NCBI RefSeq assembly: GCF_025273675.1
Contig: NZ_CP045809.1
Coordinates: 3,534,001-3,598,000 of the forward strand
DNA: 64,000 nt
Origin: Gordonia pseudamarae
GTDB lineage: Bacteria > Actinomycetota > Actinomycetes > Mycobacteriales > Mycobacteriaceae
Direction: 5' to 3'
The notes under the pieces are model-generated. The model saw nothing but the letters and a program-made list of their open reading frames with translations, searched no databases and was not told where the DNA came from. Below are positions 42,416 through 51,058 of this stretch, one piece after another (the first letter of the stretch is position 1; the number at the start of each line of letters is the position of its first letter). The translations under genes were made by a program, and so were the position numbers.

Positions 42416-42820
42416 TTAGTTGCTTCTCCCCGAGAGGTTAGGGACTCGGTCGGCGGGGGTCTGGCCTCCGATGCCGGTATGTGGTCGGTGGTGATTGTAG
42501 TGATGGAGCGCCCGACCGTGGAACGGGCGATCCCGAAGTGATAGGCGATCCCGTGTGGTCCCCACCGCCGGGTGAACCGCAAACCAATGATCCGGCGTTC
42601 ACGTTTGCGGGAGATTCGTTGCGGTGACCGACGCGGCCGCGAGGACCGATCAGTCAGCGACGGCCCGGCCCGATAGCGATCAGCCCACCGCTTCGCTGTC
42701 GACGGTGAGCGCTGGAATCGTGCGACAGCACGCCGGCCGCTAGGGTCAGCCGTCCTCGACGATCAACACCGCGAGACGACGACGCGCTCCCGGGGTCAAG
42801 GGTGCATTAGCGTGAGTCAT
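42416..42820 (-). pseudogene. IS481-family transposase, deleted and frameshifted
   Basis: ATG 42820 begins MTHANAPLTPGARRRLAVLI, then the frame breaks at TGA near 42750. Further pieces are RSPSTAKRWADRYRAGPSLT, DRSSRPRRSP and RRWGPHGIAYHFGIARSTV, the N-terminal HTH region of IS481 transposases. The DDE catalytic core is absent. The final piece LHHYNHHRPHTGIGGQTPAD then RVPNLSGRSN closes at the stop 42416-42418. About 130 of roughly 320 codons are left, so it cannot move. Confidence 0.8.
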
Positions 42821-42897
42821 GACCGCCTCCGTGGTGTGGACGCGAGTCGTGGGAACCCAACCCTGCCCGGAGGCTTCGTTCACCTCACGCGTTCACA
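42416..42897 (-). mobile_element. Remnant of an IS481-type insertion sequence
   Basis: The right end retains the sequence TGTGAACGCGTGAGGTGAAC (minus strand, from 42897) typical of IS481-group ends, followed by a decayed transposase frame (42416-42820). The left inverted repeat was not found, so the element is truncated as well as internally deleted. It lies between the TetR gene and the B12 importer. Confidence 0.65.
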
Positions 42898-42921
42898 ACC
42901 GCTCAGGGAAGAACAGCTAGT

Positions 42922-43689
42922 CTAGCCCCGCCGCAGCCGGACCCACAGCCCGTCGTCGACGGTCACGTCGGCATCCACACCGAACACACCGGCGATGGTG
43001 GCGGCGGTGATGGTCTCGCGCGGGATTCCTTCCTCCACCACGCGACCGCCGGCCAGGACGACGATGCGGTCGCAGTACATCGCGGCGAGGTTGAGATCGT
43101 GCACCGCCATGATGGCCGCGGTGCCGGTGCGCCGGACATTCTCGGCGACCAGCTCGAGCAGACTCAGCTGGTACTTGATGTCGAGGTGGTTGGTCGGCTC
43201 GTCGAGGATCAGCAGTTCCGGTTCCTGCACGAATCCGCGGGCGATCTGCACCCGCTGGCGTTCCCCGCCGGAGAGCGAGCCGTAGTGCGAGAGCAGCATC
43301 GATTCGATGTCGGTGTCGCGGGCCACCCTGTCGATCACCGCCCGATCGGTGTCCGAGACCATCGACCACGCCTGCCGGTGCGGTGTGCGTCCCAGGTCGA
43401 GCACGTCACGGACGAGCGGGTTCTGATCGGTGACCGCGGCCTGTTCGACGAACGCGATCCGGCGGGCCACCGCCCTGCGCGGCAACGACTGCAACGACCG
43501 GCCGTCGAGTTCGATCACCCCGGCACTGGGCCTGCGCAACCCGGCGAGCAGCCGCAGCAGCGACGACTTGCCCGAGCCGTTGGGACCGATCAGCCCCACC
43601 AGTTGACCTTCGGCGACCGACAGGTCGATCCCGTCGAGGATGGTGCGCCGGCCCACCTTCCAGCGGACGCCGGTGGCGGTGAGTTTCAT
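42922..43689 (-). CDS. btuD: Cobalamin-type ABC importer ATP-binding protein
   Basis: A 255-residue ABC ATPase from ATG 43689, overlapping the permease stop (ATGA). Walker A GPNGSGKSS, signature LSGGERQRVQIA, Walker B LLILDEPTNHLD and switch AVHDLN are complete. Spacing and sequence fit the FecE/BtuD group that drives vitamin B12 or siderophore import. Assignment to cobalamin follows from the riboswitch upstream of the operon. The reading frame extends into the permease gene upstream, which is a shadow. Confidence 0.9.
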   Translation of the reverse strand: MKLTATGVRWKVGRRTILDGIDLSVAEGQLVGLIGPNGSGKSSLLRLLAGLRRPSAGVIELDGRSLQSLPRRAVARRIAFVEQAAVTDQNPLVRDVLDLGRTPHRQAWSMVSDTDRAVIDRVARDTDIESMLLSHYGSLSGGERQRVQIARGFVQEPELLILDEPTNHLDIKYQLSLLELVAENVRRTGTAAIMAVHDLNLAAMYCDRIVVLAGGRVVEEGIPRETITAATIAGVFGVDADVTVDDGLWVRLRRG

Positions 43690-44741
43690 CGTCGGCCCTG
43701 CCTGATCAGGATGATCACGAACGCCGGCACTCCGACGATCGCGGTCACCACGCCGATCGGAAGCTCCTGCGGCGAGACCAGCACCCGGCCCGCGATATCG
43801 GCCCACACCAGGAACAGCGCACCCAGAATCACCACCGTGGGCAGCATGATGCGGTGGCGCACCCCCACCAGTGCACGCGCCGCGTGCGGCAGGACCAGGC
43901 CGACGAAACCGATGGCACCGGCAACACTGACGATCACCGCGGTCAGCAGCGCGGTCACCGTCAGCAGGATTATCCGGGCGCGGGCGACATTGACACCGAG
44001 CGAGAGCGCGGTGTCGTTGCCGAAAGTGAACGCATCCAGCGAACCCGATGAGAACAAGCACACCAGCACACCCATCAACGCCACCGCCGCGCAGATCTGC
44101 ACCTGCGACCAGGTGGGCGCCGACAGCGAACCGAGCAGCCAGAACAGCACCCCCCGGGTCTGCTCCGCGTCGGCGGCGGTGTAGACGATGAACGAGGTGA
44201 GTGCCGAGAACAGCTGCGTCACCGCGATACCGGCGAGAAGCACCCGATCGGTGGTGCCGCCGGCCAGCCACGACAGCAGCAGCACCAGCGAGAAGGCCAG
44301 TCCGGCACCGACGAACGCGCCGCCGGCCATGCCGACGACTCCCGATCCCACGCCCAGCAGCACCACCGCCACCGCACCCACCGACGCACCCGAGGAGATA
44401 CCGAGCACGAACGGGTCGGCGAGCGGGTTGCGCAGCAGCGCCTGCAGCACCGCACCGCACACCGCCAGACCGGCGCCGCACGTGGCCGCGAGCAACGACT
44501 GCGGCAGCCGCGAGTCCCAGATGATCGCATCCTCGAGCGCGGTGAGCCCGGTGCTGCCGCCGACGACGTGGGCGCGTGCCGATCGCAGCACATCGCCGAT
44601 CCCCAGCCCGGCGGGTCCGATCGTGATGGCGAACGCGATGGACATGACCAGCGCGATCAGTCCACCCACCCACAGCACCGCGATCCCGCCGACACGGCCG
44701 TACCGCCGTCCGCCATCGCGGACCGTGGCGGTCGCGGTCAC
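43686..44741 (-). CDS. btuC: FecCD-type permease of the cobalamin importer
   Basis: A 351-residue membrane protein with about ten hydrophobic helices. Family motifs include LRNPLADPFVLGISSGASVG and GAIGFVGLVLPHAARALVG, as in BtuC/FecCD. It starts with an ATG overlapping the stop of the substrate-binding protein gene (44738-44741) and its stop overlaps the ATPase ATG. It forms the channel of the B12-type importer. Confidence 0.92.
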   Translation of the reverse strand: MTATATVRDGGRRYGRVGGIAVLWVGGLIALVMSIAFAITIGPAGLGIGDVLRSARAHVVGGSTGLTALEDAIIWDSRLPQSLLAATCGAGLAVCGAVLQALLRNPLADPFVLGISSGASVGAVAVVLLGVGSGVVGMAGGAFVGAGLAFSLVLLLSWLAGGTTDRVLLAGIAVTQLFSALTSFIVYTAADAEQTRGVLFWLLGSLSAPTWSQVQICAAVALMGVLVCLFSSGSLDAFTFGNDTALSLGVNVARARIILLTVTALLTAVIVSVAGAIGFVGLVLPHAARALVGVRHRIMLPTVVILGALFLVWADIAGRVLVSPQELPIGVVTAIVGVPAFVIILIRQGRR

Positions 44742-45829
44742 TTGCTCAAGCCGAGTTCGACCAACCCGTCGGCGACGTTCTGAATGCCGTACACGGTGCG
44801 CAGCGACGGATTCATCTCCGCACCGGTCACCAGGATGTACCGCTTGTTCTTGACCGCGTCCATCTCCCTGGTCACCGGATTAGTTTCCAGGAACCGGATC
44901 TTGGCCTCGCCGGTTTCGGCGGTCTGGCTCTTGCGGGTCAGGTCGCCGAGCACCAGTACCTGCGGGTTACGACTGGCGACCGCTTCCCAACTCACCTGCG
45001 GCCATTCGGCTTTCGTGTCATCGAAGACGTTCTTGAGGCCGAGCGTGTTGGTGATGATGCCGGGCGCCCCGCAGCAGCCGGCGATATACGGCTGTTCGGC
45101 GTTGGCGAACCAGTACAGGACGCTGACGCCCTGGGCGTTCACCGACTTCTGGGCAGCGGTGACCCGTCCCTTGAGGTCGTCGATCACCGACGTCGCCTTG
45201 TCCGAGGTACCGGTGAGCTCACCGAGCTGAGTGATCTCCTTGTACACCTGGTCGAGGCTCGCCGGGCTCTCCCGCGTACCGTCACCCCCGTCGGCGACCT
45301 TGCCCTCGCAGTCCGACGGCGCCAGATAGTTGGGGACCTTCAGCTCGTCGAACCGGGCGCGGGTGGCCACGCCACCGTCCCCGAGTGTCGAGCTGAACGA
45401 GGCGGTGACGAAATCGGGGTTCTCGGCGAGCACCGCCTCCAGGGACGGCTTGTTGTCGGCCAGGCGCTTGATGCCTTCGTTGTCCCCGGCCAACGAATCG
45501 AGGATGGGGTCGGTCCAGGTGGCGGTGCCCACCACCCGATCGGCCAGGCCCAGTGACAGCAGCACCTCGGTGGTGCCCTGGTTCATCGACACGATGCGCT
45601 GCGGCGCGGCGTTCATCGTCACCTTCTCACCGCAGTTCTCCACCGTCACCGGGAAGCCTTCACCGGCCACCGCGTCGTCCCCTTCGTGGTCGACGTCGGA
45701 GCATCCGGCGAGCACCACCGCGACCGCGCCGAGCAGCGCGGTACCCAGCATCAACGGACGTCGGCGCGCGAAAGCCCGCGGCGGTGAGAGCGTCGAGCGT
45801 CGGGACGGGGAGGTACGCCGAGCGCGCAT
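44738..45829 (-). CDS. btuF: Substrate-binding lipoprotein of the cobalamin importer
   Basis: A 363-residue FecB/BtuF-type binding protein. The signal ends at lipobox VVLAGC, about residue 43, after a long Arg-rich n-region, so it is anchored in the membrane outer face. Two lobes joined by a long helix follow: QRIVSMNQGTTEVLLSLGLA, DRVVGTATWTDPILDSL, LEAVLAENPDFVTAS and QVLVLGDLTRKSQ. A Cys pair in IAGCCGAPG is unusual. It is first in the operon, directly after a cobalamin riboswitch. Confidence 0.88.
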   Translation of the reverse strand: MRARRTSPSRRSTLSPPRAFARRRPLMLGTALLGAVAVVLAGCSDVDHEGDDAVAGEGFPVTVENCGEKVTMNAAPQRIVSMNQGTTEVLLSLGLADRVVGTATWTDPILDSLAGDNEGIKRLADNKPSLEAVLAENPDFVTASFSSTLGDGGVATRARFDELKVPNYLAPSDCEGKVADGGDGTRESPASLDQVYKEITQLGELTGTSDKATSVIDDLKGRVTAAQKSVNAQGVSVLYWFANAEQPYIAGCCGAPGIITNTLGLKNVFDDTKAEWPQVSWEAVASRNPQVLVLGDLTRKSQTAETGEAKIRFLETNPVTREMDAVKNKRYILVTGAEMNPSLRTVYGIQNVADGLVELGLSK

Positions 45830-45906
45830 AACGAGGTTCCTTCTGGTCGCGGCCCATCTCGCGGGGCCGTTGTCCTGCGATCGCGCGGGCGGCGGCCCGC
45901 ACGATA

Positions 45907-46060
45907 CCAGCAGGTCTTCGGACTCGAGATCAACCGCCGCCGGGCGCCTTCCCGGTCTTCCTCGACCAGTGGCATCGTGTCCGGCACGTCCCTCTCACCG
46001 CTGCGCGTCAGTCCCGGATTTGCACCGGGTTCCCCGCCCATGTGGGCATGCTGGTCCGCT
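45907..46060 (-). ncRNA. Cobalamin riboswitch
   Basis: On the minus strand the RNA shows the conserved B12-element parts in order: GGGGAACCCGGTGCAAATCC, GGGACTGACGCGCAGCGGTGA, GCCACTGG (45973-45966), GGGAAGGCG, then GAGTCCGAAGACCTGC (ending near 45907). It lies about 80 bp upstream of the binding-protein ATG, so adenosylcobalamin should lower expression of btuFCD. A TATACT -10 box at 46067-46062 places the RNA start at about 46055. Confidence 0.92.
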
Positions 46061-46228
46061 GAGTATAGGACGGACCGCCCGAACTCGGACATCGTGCCCG
46101 CCGACTCCCGGCCGCCGCTGCTACGGTCGGCCCTACACAGCGCCAGGAATGCCGGTGACCTTCCGAAGGAACACCGCACTGGAATGCCGAACTGCTGCAA
46201 AGAGACCTGCACGAAGCGATCCTCCGGC

Positions 46229-47734
46229 TCAAGGACCGGCCGGACCGAACTCCTGACCCCGCACGCGCCCGACCACCACGCGCAGCGCGGACGCGAACTC
46301 CCCCGCTCCGCGGCCACCGAGCCGCGAATAGGACAGCACCAGCCCGGACACCGCGTGTGTTGCCGACTGGCTGCTCAATGACCTTGTGCGCCAGCCGGCC
46401 TGGTCAAGTCCGGTGACCACCGCCTCGTCGTCGAGTCCCGGTAGCAGCACACACAGATGCAGACCGGCCTCGACCCCGGTGACGGCCAGTCGGGGGCATT
46501 CGCGGGCCAGTGCGGCCACCAGCCTGGCGCGGCGATCGCTGTACACGCGGGCGGCCCTGGCCAGGTGGCGGTCCATCGCGCCCGAGCCGATGAATTCACC
46601 CAGCGCGTCGGCGGGCAGCGCCGACGGCCCTCGGCGATGCACTGCCAGCCACCGCTCGACGGACCTGCGCAGCGCGGCGGGCGGCACGCACCAGGCGACG
46701 CGCAGATCCGGCGACACCGACTTCGACGAGGTGCCCACATACGCCACGCACCCGCTCGCGCCGGGCAGTGTGACCAGCGCGGGCAGCGGGGCGACGCCGT
46801 AGCGAAACTCGCCGTCGTAGTCGTCTTCGATCACCAAAGATCCTGTTCGCCTGGCCCATTCGACGAGGGCAACCCGACGGTCGACACTGATCCGGTGACC
46901 GAGCGGATACTGATGCGCCGGCGTGGTGAACACGATGCCCGGCTCGTCGCCGAGGACGGCGACGTCGAGTCCGTCGGCTTCCACGGGGTGGAACCGGACA
47001 TCGAGGTCCTGCTCACGTGCCATGAGCAGGGCCCCGCGATAGCCGGGGTCCTCAATGTGGAACGGAATCCCGCACGCATCGGAGGGTTCGGTTGGCCCGG
47101 CCCGGTCTTGAGGGCCGACCGGGACCCGACCACAAGAAGCCCTACGTTCGGCGGCGAACGCCGCACACAGCGCGGCGATCGCCGAACGCGAGCTGTCGAA
47201 CAGCAACGGATCGGCGTCGGCGATGCCTCGATGCCGGCGCAGGTGGCCGGACAGTTCGGCGCGCAGTCGCGGACTCGGCTCCTCCCACGGGTTCAGTCCG
47301 GCCATGCCGTCGGAGGCCGCCGCCCGGACCGCGCTGCGCCACGCCCGCCGGTCGACCAGGCCCGCATCGGGAATCCCCGGACGCAGGTCACGGACCGAAC
47401 GCCCCCGTCGTGGCGCGAGCGCCCTCTCCGGTACGGCCTCGCGCAGGCCCCGGGTGCGCGCCCCGGCCCGCGCCGCCTGTACCACGCCCGCACTCACCCG
47501 CGTTCCCGAACCGTGTTCGGCGACGATGAATCCCGCGGCCGCCAGTTCGTCGAAGGCACGCACCACAGTGCCCCGGGACAGTCCGGTCTGCCCCGCCAGT
47601 GCACGGCTGGACGGCAGCCGGTCACCGTCGGCGAGCACACCGTCGGCGATACGGTCGACGATCGCACCCACCAGATCCGCCGCTCCCGAGACGTCGTCGA
47701 GAACCAGGGATCCGGGGCGAGCGGTACGGGCCAT
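46229..47734 (-). CDS. MocR-type regulator (GntR HTH fused to aminotransferase-like domain)
   Basis: A 501-residue MocR/PdxR-like protein. The N-terminal GntR winged helix (GVLADGDRLPSSRALAGQTG, LSRGTVVRAFDELAAAGFIV) is followed by a fold-type-I PLP domain: FTTPAHQYPLGHRISVDRR, LVIEDDYDGEFRY and VAYVGTSSKSVSPDLRVAW, where the Lys in SSKS would bind PLP. Such regulators sense PLP or amino-acid-derived ligands. It is divergent from the aminotransferase gene, and AAGTGG-type sites lie between them. Confidence 0.92.
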   Translation of the reverse strand: MARTARPGSLVLDDVSGAADLVGAIVDRIADGVLADGDRLPSSRALAGQTGLSRGTVVRAFDELAAAGFIVAEHGSGTRVSAGVVQAARAGARTRGLREAVPERALAPRRGRSVRDLRPGIPDAGLVDRRAWRSAVRAAASDGMAGLNPWEEPSPRLRAELSGHLRRHRGIADADPLLFDSSRSAIAALCAAFAAERRASCGRVPVGPQDRAGPTEPSDACGIPFHIEDPGYRGALLMAREQDLDVRFHPVEADGLDVAVLGDEPGIVFTTPAHQYPLGHRISVDRRVALVEWARRTGSLVIEDDYDGEFRYGVAPLPALVTLPGASGCVAYVGTSSKSVSPDLRVAWCVPPAALRRSVERWLAVHRRGPSALPADALGEFIGSGAMDRHLARAARVYSDRRARLVAALARECPRLAVTGVEAGLHLCVLLPGLDDEAVVTGLDQAGWRTRSLSSQSATHAVSGLVLSYSRLGGRGAGEFASALRVVVGRVRGQEFGPAGP

Positions 47735-47761
47735 GGCACAAGAGTAGGCCGATCCGGGCCA

Positions 47762-47810
47762 AAGTGGTCCCGCCGAATTGACGGAAGTGGACCTTCATCA
47801 ACGGCCACTT
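47762..47810. promoter_or_regulatory. Probable MocR operator: three AAGTGGNCC sites
   Basis: AAGTGGTCC (47762-47770) and AAGTGGACC (47785-47793) are direct repeats 23 bp apart, and GGCCACTT (47803-47810) is the same motif inverted. Direct repeats of this kind are typical of MocR binding, and they lie between the divergent MocR and aminotransferase genes. Confidence 0.72.
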
Positions 47811-47828
47811 ACGCGATGGAATGGCGTC

Positions 47829-49058
47829 ATGACGAAGTTCCGGCAATCCCACCGCCTCAAAAACGTGCGCTACGACGTCCGCGGCCCGATCCTCACCGAA
47901 GCGATGCGCCTGGAGGGCCAGGGACATGACGTGCTGCGGCTCAACCTCGGCAACATGCGCCCCTTCGGGCTCGTCGCACGCCCGGAGATCGTCGACGCCG
48001 TTGCCGCCAACCTGGATACGGCCCAAGCGTATTCGGATTCACGCGGCATCCCCGCGGCCCGGCAGGCGGTGGCCGAGCACTATCTGGGGCGCGGGATCGA
48101 CGGTGTGCGGGCCGACAACGTGTTCCTGGGCAACGGGGTCAGTGAACTCATCACCCTCACCCTGCAGGCGCTGGTCAACCCGGGTGATGAGATCCTCGTG
48201 CCCGCACCCGACTACCCCACCTGGACCGGTGCGGTGAACCTCACCGGCGGTGTACCCGTGCACTATCTGGCCGACGAGTCCGACGGCTGGAATCCGTCGC
48301 TGGAGGACATCGAGTCGAAGGTGACCCCGCGAACCACCGCGCTCGTACTGATCAACCCCAACAACCCGACCGGGGCGGTCTACAGCGAGGAGACCGTGCG
48401 CGGGATCGCCGACATCGCCCGCCGCCACGGACTGATCCTGCTCAGCGACGAGATCTACGAGGAGCTGGTGTTCGGCCAGGCGCGGCATCACTACGCCGCC
48501 CGCGCCGCCGGCGACGACGTGCTGTGCCTGACATTCGGCGGCCTCTCGAAGGCCTATCGCGTGTGCGGGTACCGCGCCGGCTGGGTTGTGGCGACCGGAC
48601 CCCTGCACCTGGCCGGTGATCTCCTCGAAGGAATCACCCTGCTGTCCAACATGCGGGTCTGCCCCAATGTCACCGGCCAGCACGCGATCGCCCTTGCCCT
48701 CGGCGCCGGAACACCGGGCTCTCCACTGCCCGCCGACATCGTCGACCCCGGCGGGGTGCTGGAGCGGCGACTCGCGCTCACCGCCGACGCGCTCAACACC
48801 ATCCCCGGGGTGAGTTGCGTCGCGCCGCGCGGAGCGCTGTACTGCTTCCCCCGCATCGACACCGAGCTGTTCGGCATCGACAGCGACGAGGAGTTCGTCC
48901 TCGATCTGCTGCGCGCCGAACACATCCTGGTCACCCACGGCACCGGCTTCAACTGGCCCGAACCCGACCATTTCCGCATCGTCTGCCTACCCGACGACGC
49001 GGTCCTGGAGCAGGCGGTCGCGTCGATCGGCGGCTACCTCGATCGCCGACGACGGTAG
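47829..49058 (+). CDS. PLP-dependent aminotransferase (class I/II, AlaA-like)
   Basis: A 409-residue aminotransferase from ATG 47829. Motifs are LRLNLGNMRPFGL, AYSDSRGIPAARQAVAEHYL, NVFLGNGVSELI, PDYPTWTGAVNLTGG, NPNNPTGAVYSEE, LLSDEIYEEL and FGGLSKAYRVCGYRAGW, where the Lys after GGLS is the PLP Schiff-base residue. It is closest in pattern to AlaA-type alanine/glutamate aminotransferases; exact substrates are not readable. Control by the divergent MocR is inferred from the sites at 47762-47810. Confidence 0.9.
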   Translation: MTKFRQSHRLKNVRYDVRGPILTEAMRLEGQGHDVLRLNLGNMRPFGLVARPEIVDAVAANLDTAQAYSDSRGIPAARQAVAEHYLGRGIDGVRADNVFLGNGVSELITLTLQALVNPGDEILVPAPDYPTWTGAVNLTGGVPVHYLADESDGWNPSLEDIESKVTPRTTALVLINPNNPTGAVYSEETVRGIADIARRHGLILLSDEIYEELVFGQARHHYAARAAGDDVLCLTFGGLSKAYRVCGYRAGWVVATGPLHLAGDLLEGITLLSNMRVCPNVTGQHAIALALGAGTPGSPLPADIVDPGGVLERRLALTADALNTIPGVSCVAPRGALYCFPRIDTELFGIDSDEEFVLDLLRAEHILVTHGTGFNWPEPDHFRIVCLPDDAVLEQAVASIGGYLDRRRR

Positions 49059-49063
49059 GTGCG

Positions 49064-50185
49064 TCATCGTAGTCGTGCGGCAAGCCTCGGCAGTTGTGTG
49101 AGCGGGTTGAGCCGCTCCACTTCCCGCCGCTGCGCGGCGGTAAACACCTCGCTCAGTCCCGGCGCCGGATCTCCGCCGCCGCTGAAGGTCAGCGCACTGA
49201 ACGGCCAATCGGACCCGAACACGATGTGCGAGCGGTCGGCGACCGCACCGACCGCACTCATCGCTGCTTTCGAGGCACTCAGGGCGGTGTCGTAGTAGAA
49301 CCGTGAGATCAGCTTCTTGGTGTCCAGTAGCGAGGCCCGCGCCATCTTCGGTAGCGCCTGCCCGACGGCGGACTGCGAGACCACACCCAGCCGGTGTGAC
49401 AGGAACGGGACGGTACCGCCGGCGTGTGCGAGCTGGAACCGGATACGAGGGTACCTGTTCATCACCCCGGTGGCCATCAACCAGGTCACGGCTCGGGTGG
49501 TGTCGAAAGTGAACTCGTACAAGAAGTCCGGCAGCGGCAGCCCCGGCTTCGCCGAATCCGGGATGGCGGCCGGATGGATGAACACGTAGGTGCCGCGCCG
49601 ATTCAGCTCCGCCATCAGCGGCTCGAACCGCGGATCACCGAGGTACACACCGTGGTAGGCACTGAGTAGGACGACACCGTCCAGGCGCAGCGTATCGAGT
49701 GCGTAGGCGAGTTCGGTGATCGATGCCGCGACGTCGGGCATCGGCAGCACCGCGAACGCGCCGAATCGCTTGCCATGCCGGGTGAACAGCCGCGAAACGT
49801 AGGTGTTGCAGTAGCGCGCCATGTCGCGGGCCTCCTTACCCCGTAGGAATCCGACACCGGGATCGGAGATCGACAGCGCCTGCGCCTCGATGCCCCACCG
49901 ATCCATGAAGTCGATCGCCGCGTCCGGCGACCACGCCGGGGTCGGGTAGCCACCGATGGTGACATGTCCGTGGGACAGCAGCGCCGAGCGGTACTCCGGT
50001 GGAAGGAAGTGGGCGTGCAGATCGATCCGATAGCGCCCGGTAGGCGCGGCACCGGCAGGTCCTGCGGTCGTCGCGGTCGCCGCCCCGGCGAGCACCGCCC
50101 CCGCCGCGAGGGATGCGCCCTGGATGAGTCGACGACGACTGGGGCCTGAGGCCGCCGGGTCCGATTGGGTCTGGGGCTTGTTCAC
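49064..50185 (-). CDS. Tat-exported amidohydrolase (ACMSD-like)
   Basis: A 373-residue protein with a twin-arginine signal SRRRLIQGASLAAGAVLAG, cleavage near AGAAP. The mature part is an amidohydrolase_2 barrel: IDLHAHFLPPEY with the metal-binding HxH, FIHPAAIPD, QLAHAGGTVPFL with His, and the closing VFGSDWPFSA with Asp. Members include aminocarboxymuconate-semialdehyde decarboxylase and resorcylate decarboxylases. It is next to the TetR gene of aromatic unit A and may act on an aromatic acid. Export of an ACMSD-like enzyme is unusual. Confidence 0.87.
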   Translation of the reverse strand: MNKPQTQSDPAASGPSRRRLIQGASLAAGAVLAGAATATTAGPAGAAPTGRYRIDLHAHFLPPEYRSALLSHGHVTIGGYPTPAWSPDAAIDFMDRWGIEAQALSISDPGVGFLRGKEARDMARYCNTYVSRLFTRHGKRFGAFAVLPMPDVAASITELAYALDTLRLDGVVLLSAYHGVYLGDPRFEPLMAELNRRGTYVFIHPAAIPDSAKPGLPLPDFLYEFTFDTTRAVTWLMATGVMNRYPRIRFQLAHAGGTVPFLSHRLGVVSQSAVGQALPKMARASLLDTKKLISRFYYDTALSASKAAMSAVGAVADRSHIVFGSDWPFSALTFSGGGDPAPGLSEVFTAAQRREVERLNPLTQLPRLAARLR

Positions 50186-50224
50186 GGCGTCGACTCCTGC
50201 GTCTTGATGCCCGGCCAGGTCAGC

Positions 50225-50872
50225 TCATTCCGGGGCCCGGATTCCTGTATCGATCGCTACAATACCGCCATAGGCACTGACCACCGCAAGTACCGCGTGC
50301 GCATGCATTTCGAACAGCGCGCCGAGATCGACGTCGTCACCCCCGATTTCCTTGGCGATGAACAGGCCGTCGGCTGCGGCGATCGCGTACAGGACGACCT
50401 GACGAGCGCCATCCTCGGAGAGTTGGGGTGCCAGGTCGCGGACCACCGCCATCATCCGTTCGGTCGCCTGCGCGCGTACCTGAAGAAACTTTTCGCGGGC
50501 GCGCGGTTCCTCGGGACGCCGCTCCAGGGCGAGCATCAGACCGAGCCGAAGAAAATCGGGTGACGCCAGCAGGGACTTCGCCACTTGGCGGCCGAGTTCG
50601 ATCACCCGGTCCCGAGGTGTCGACGCGTCGGGCAGTTCCCATGCCGAGAGCCAGTCCGCGAATGATCGTTCGATCACCGCCGCGATGAGGTCGTCCTTGT
50701 CCTTGAAGTGCCAATAGATGGAACTCGCCGGCAAACCGCACTGCTTACTCACCCTCCCGATGCTCGTGCCTTCATAGCCGCGCTCCCCGGCGATCTCGGT
50801 GGCGGCGTCGAGGATCTTATTGCGCGATTCCTCTCCGTTGGCCCGTCGCTTACGTGCCGATTCTGCGGCCAT
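50225..50872 (-). CDS. TetR-family regulator of aromatic unit A
   Basis: From ATG 50872, 215 residues. An Arg/Lys-rich arm (ESARKRRANGEESRNKIL) and HTH (GYEGTSIGRVSKQCGLPASS, IYWHFKDKDDLIAAV) are followed by a helical ligand domain. The palindrome at 50924-50941 lies directly upstream, and a near-identical one at 57522-57537 lies upstream of the hydratase operon. It probably represses both arms of the pathway until an aromatic inducer or pathway intermediate is present. Confidence 0.88.
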   Translation of the reverse strand: MAAESARKRRANGEESRNKILDAATEIAGERGYEGTSIGRVSKQCGLPASSIYWHFKDKDDLIAAVIERSFADWLSAWELPDASTPRDRVIELGRQVAKSLLASPDFLRLGLMLALERRPEEPRAREKFLQVRAQATERMMAVVRDLAPQLSEDGARQVVLYAIAAADGLFIAKEIGGDDVDLGALFEMHAHAVLAVVSAYGGIVAIDTGIRAPE

Positions 50873-50923
50873 CTGGGGTCTCCTTTCTCGTCGGGGCATT
50901 GACGCACGGCACCCCGACAATTA

Positions 50924-50941
50924 CTGTAGTGATCACTACAG
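50924..50941. promoter_or_regulatory. Palindromic operator, unit A promoter
   Basis: CTGTAGTGATCACTACAG is a perfect 18-bp palindrome between the TetR gene and the hydroxylase gene. Its core TGTAG-N6-CTACA recurs at 57522-57537. Confidence 0.85.
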
Positions 50942-51058
50942 CATCACTGAATCGCCGCGGCGCCCCGTGCGAGTCGCCTTCGGTCCAAACTATCGGGCTC
51001 GTGTTCAGCCGGAACACGAGCGGGTTCGGTGGCCCCGGTCCAACATCAGGAACAGAAC

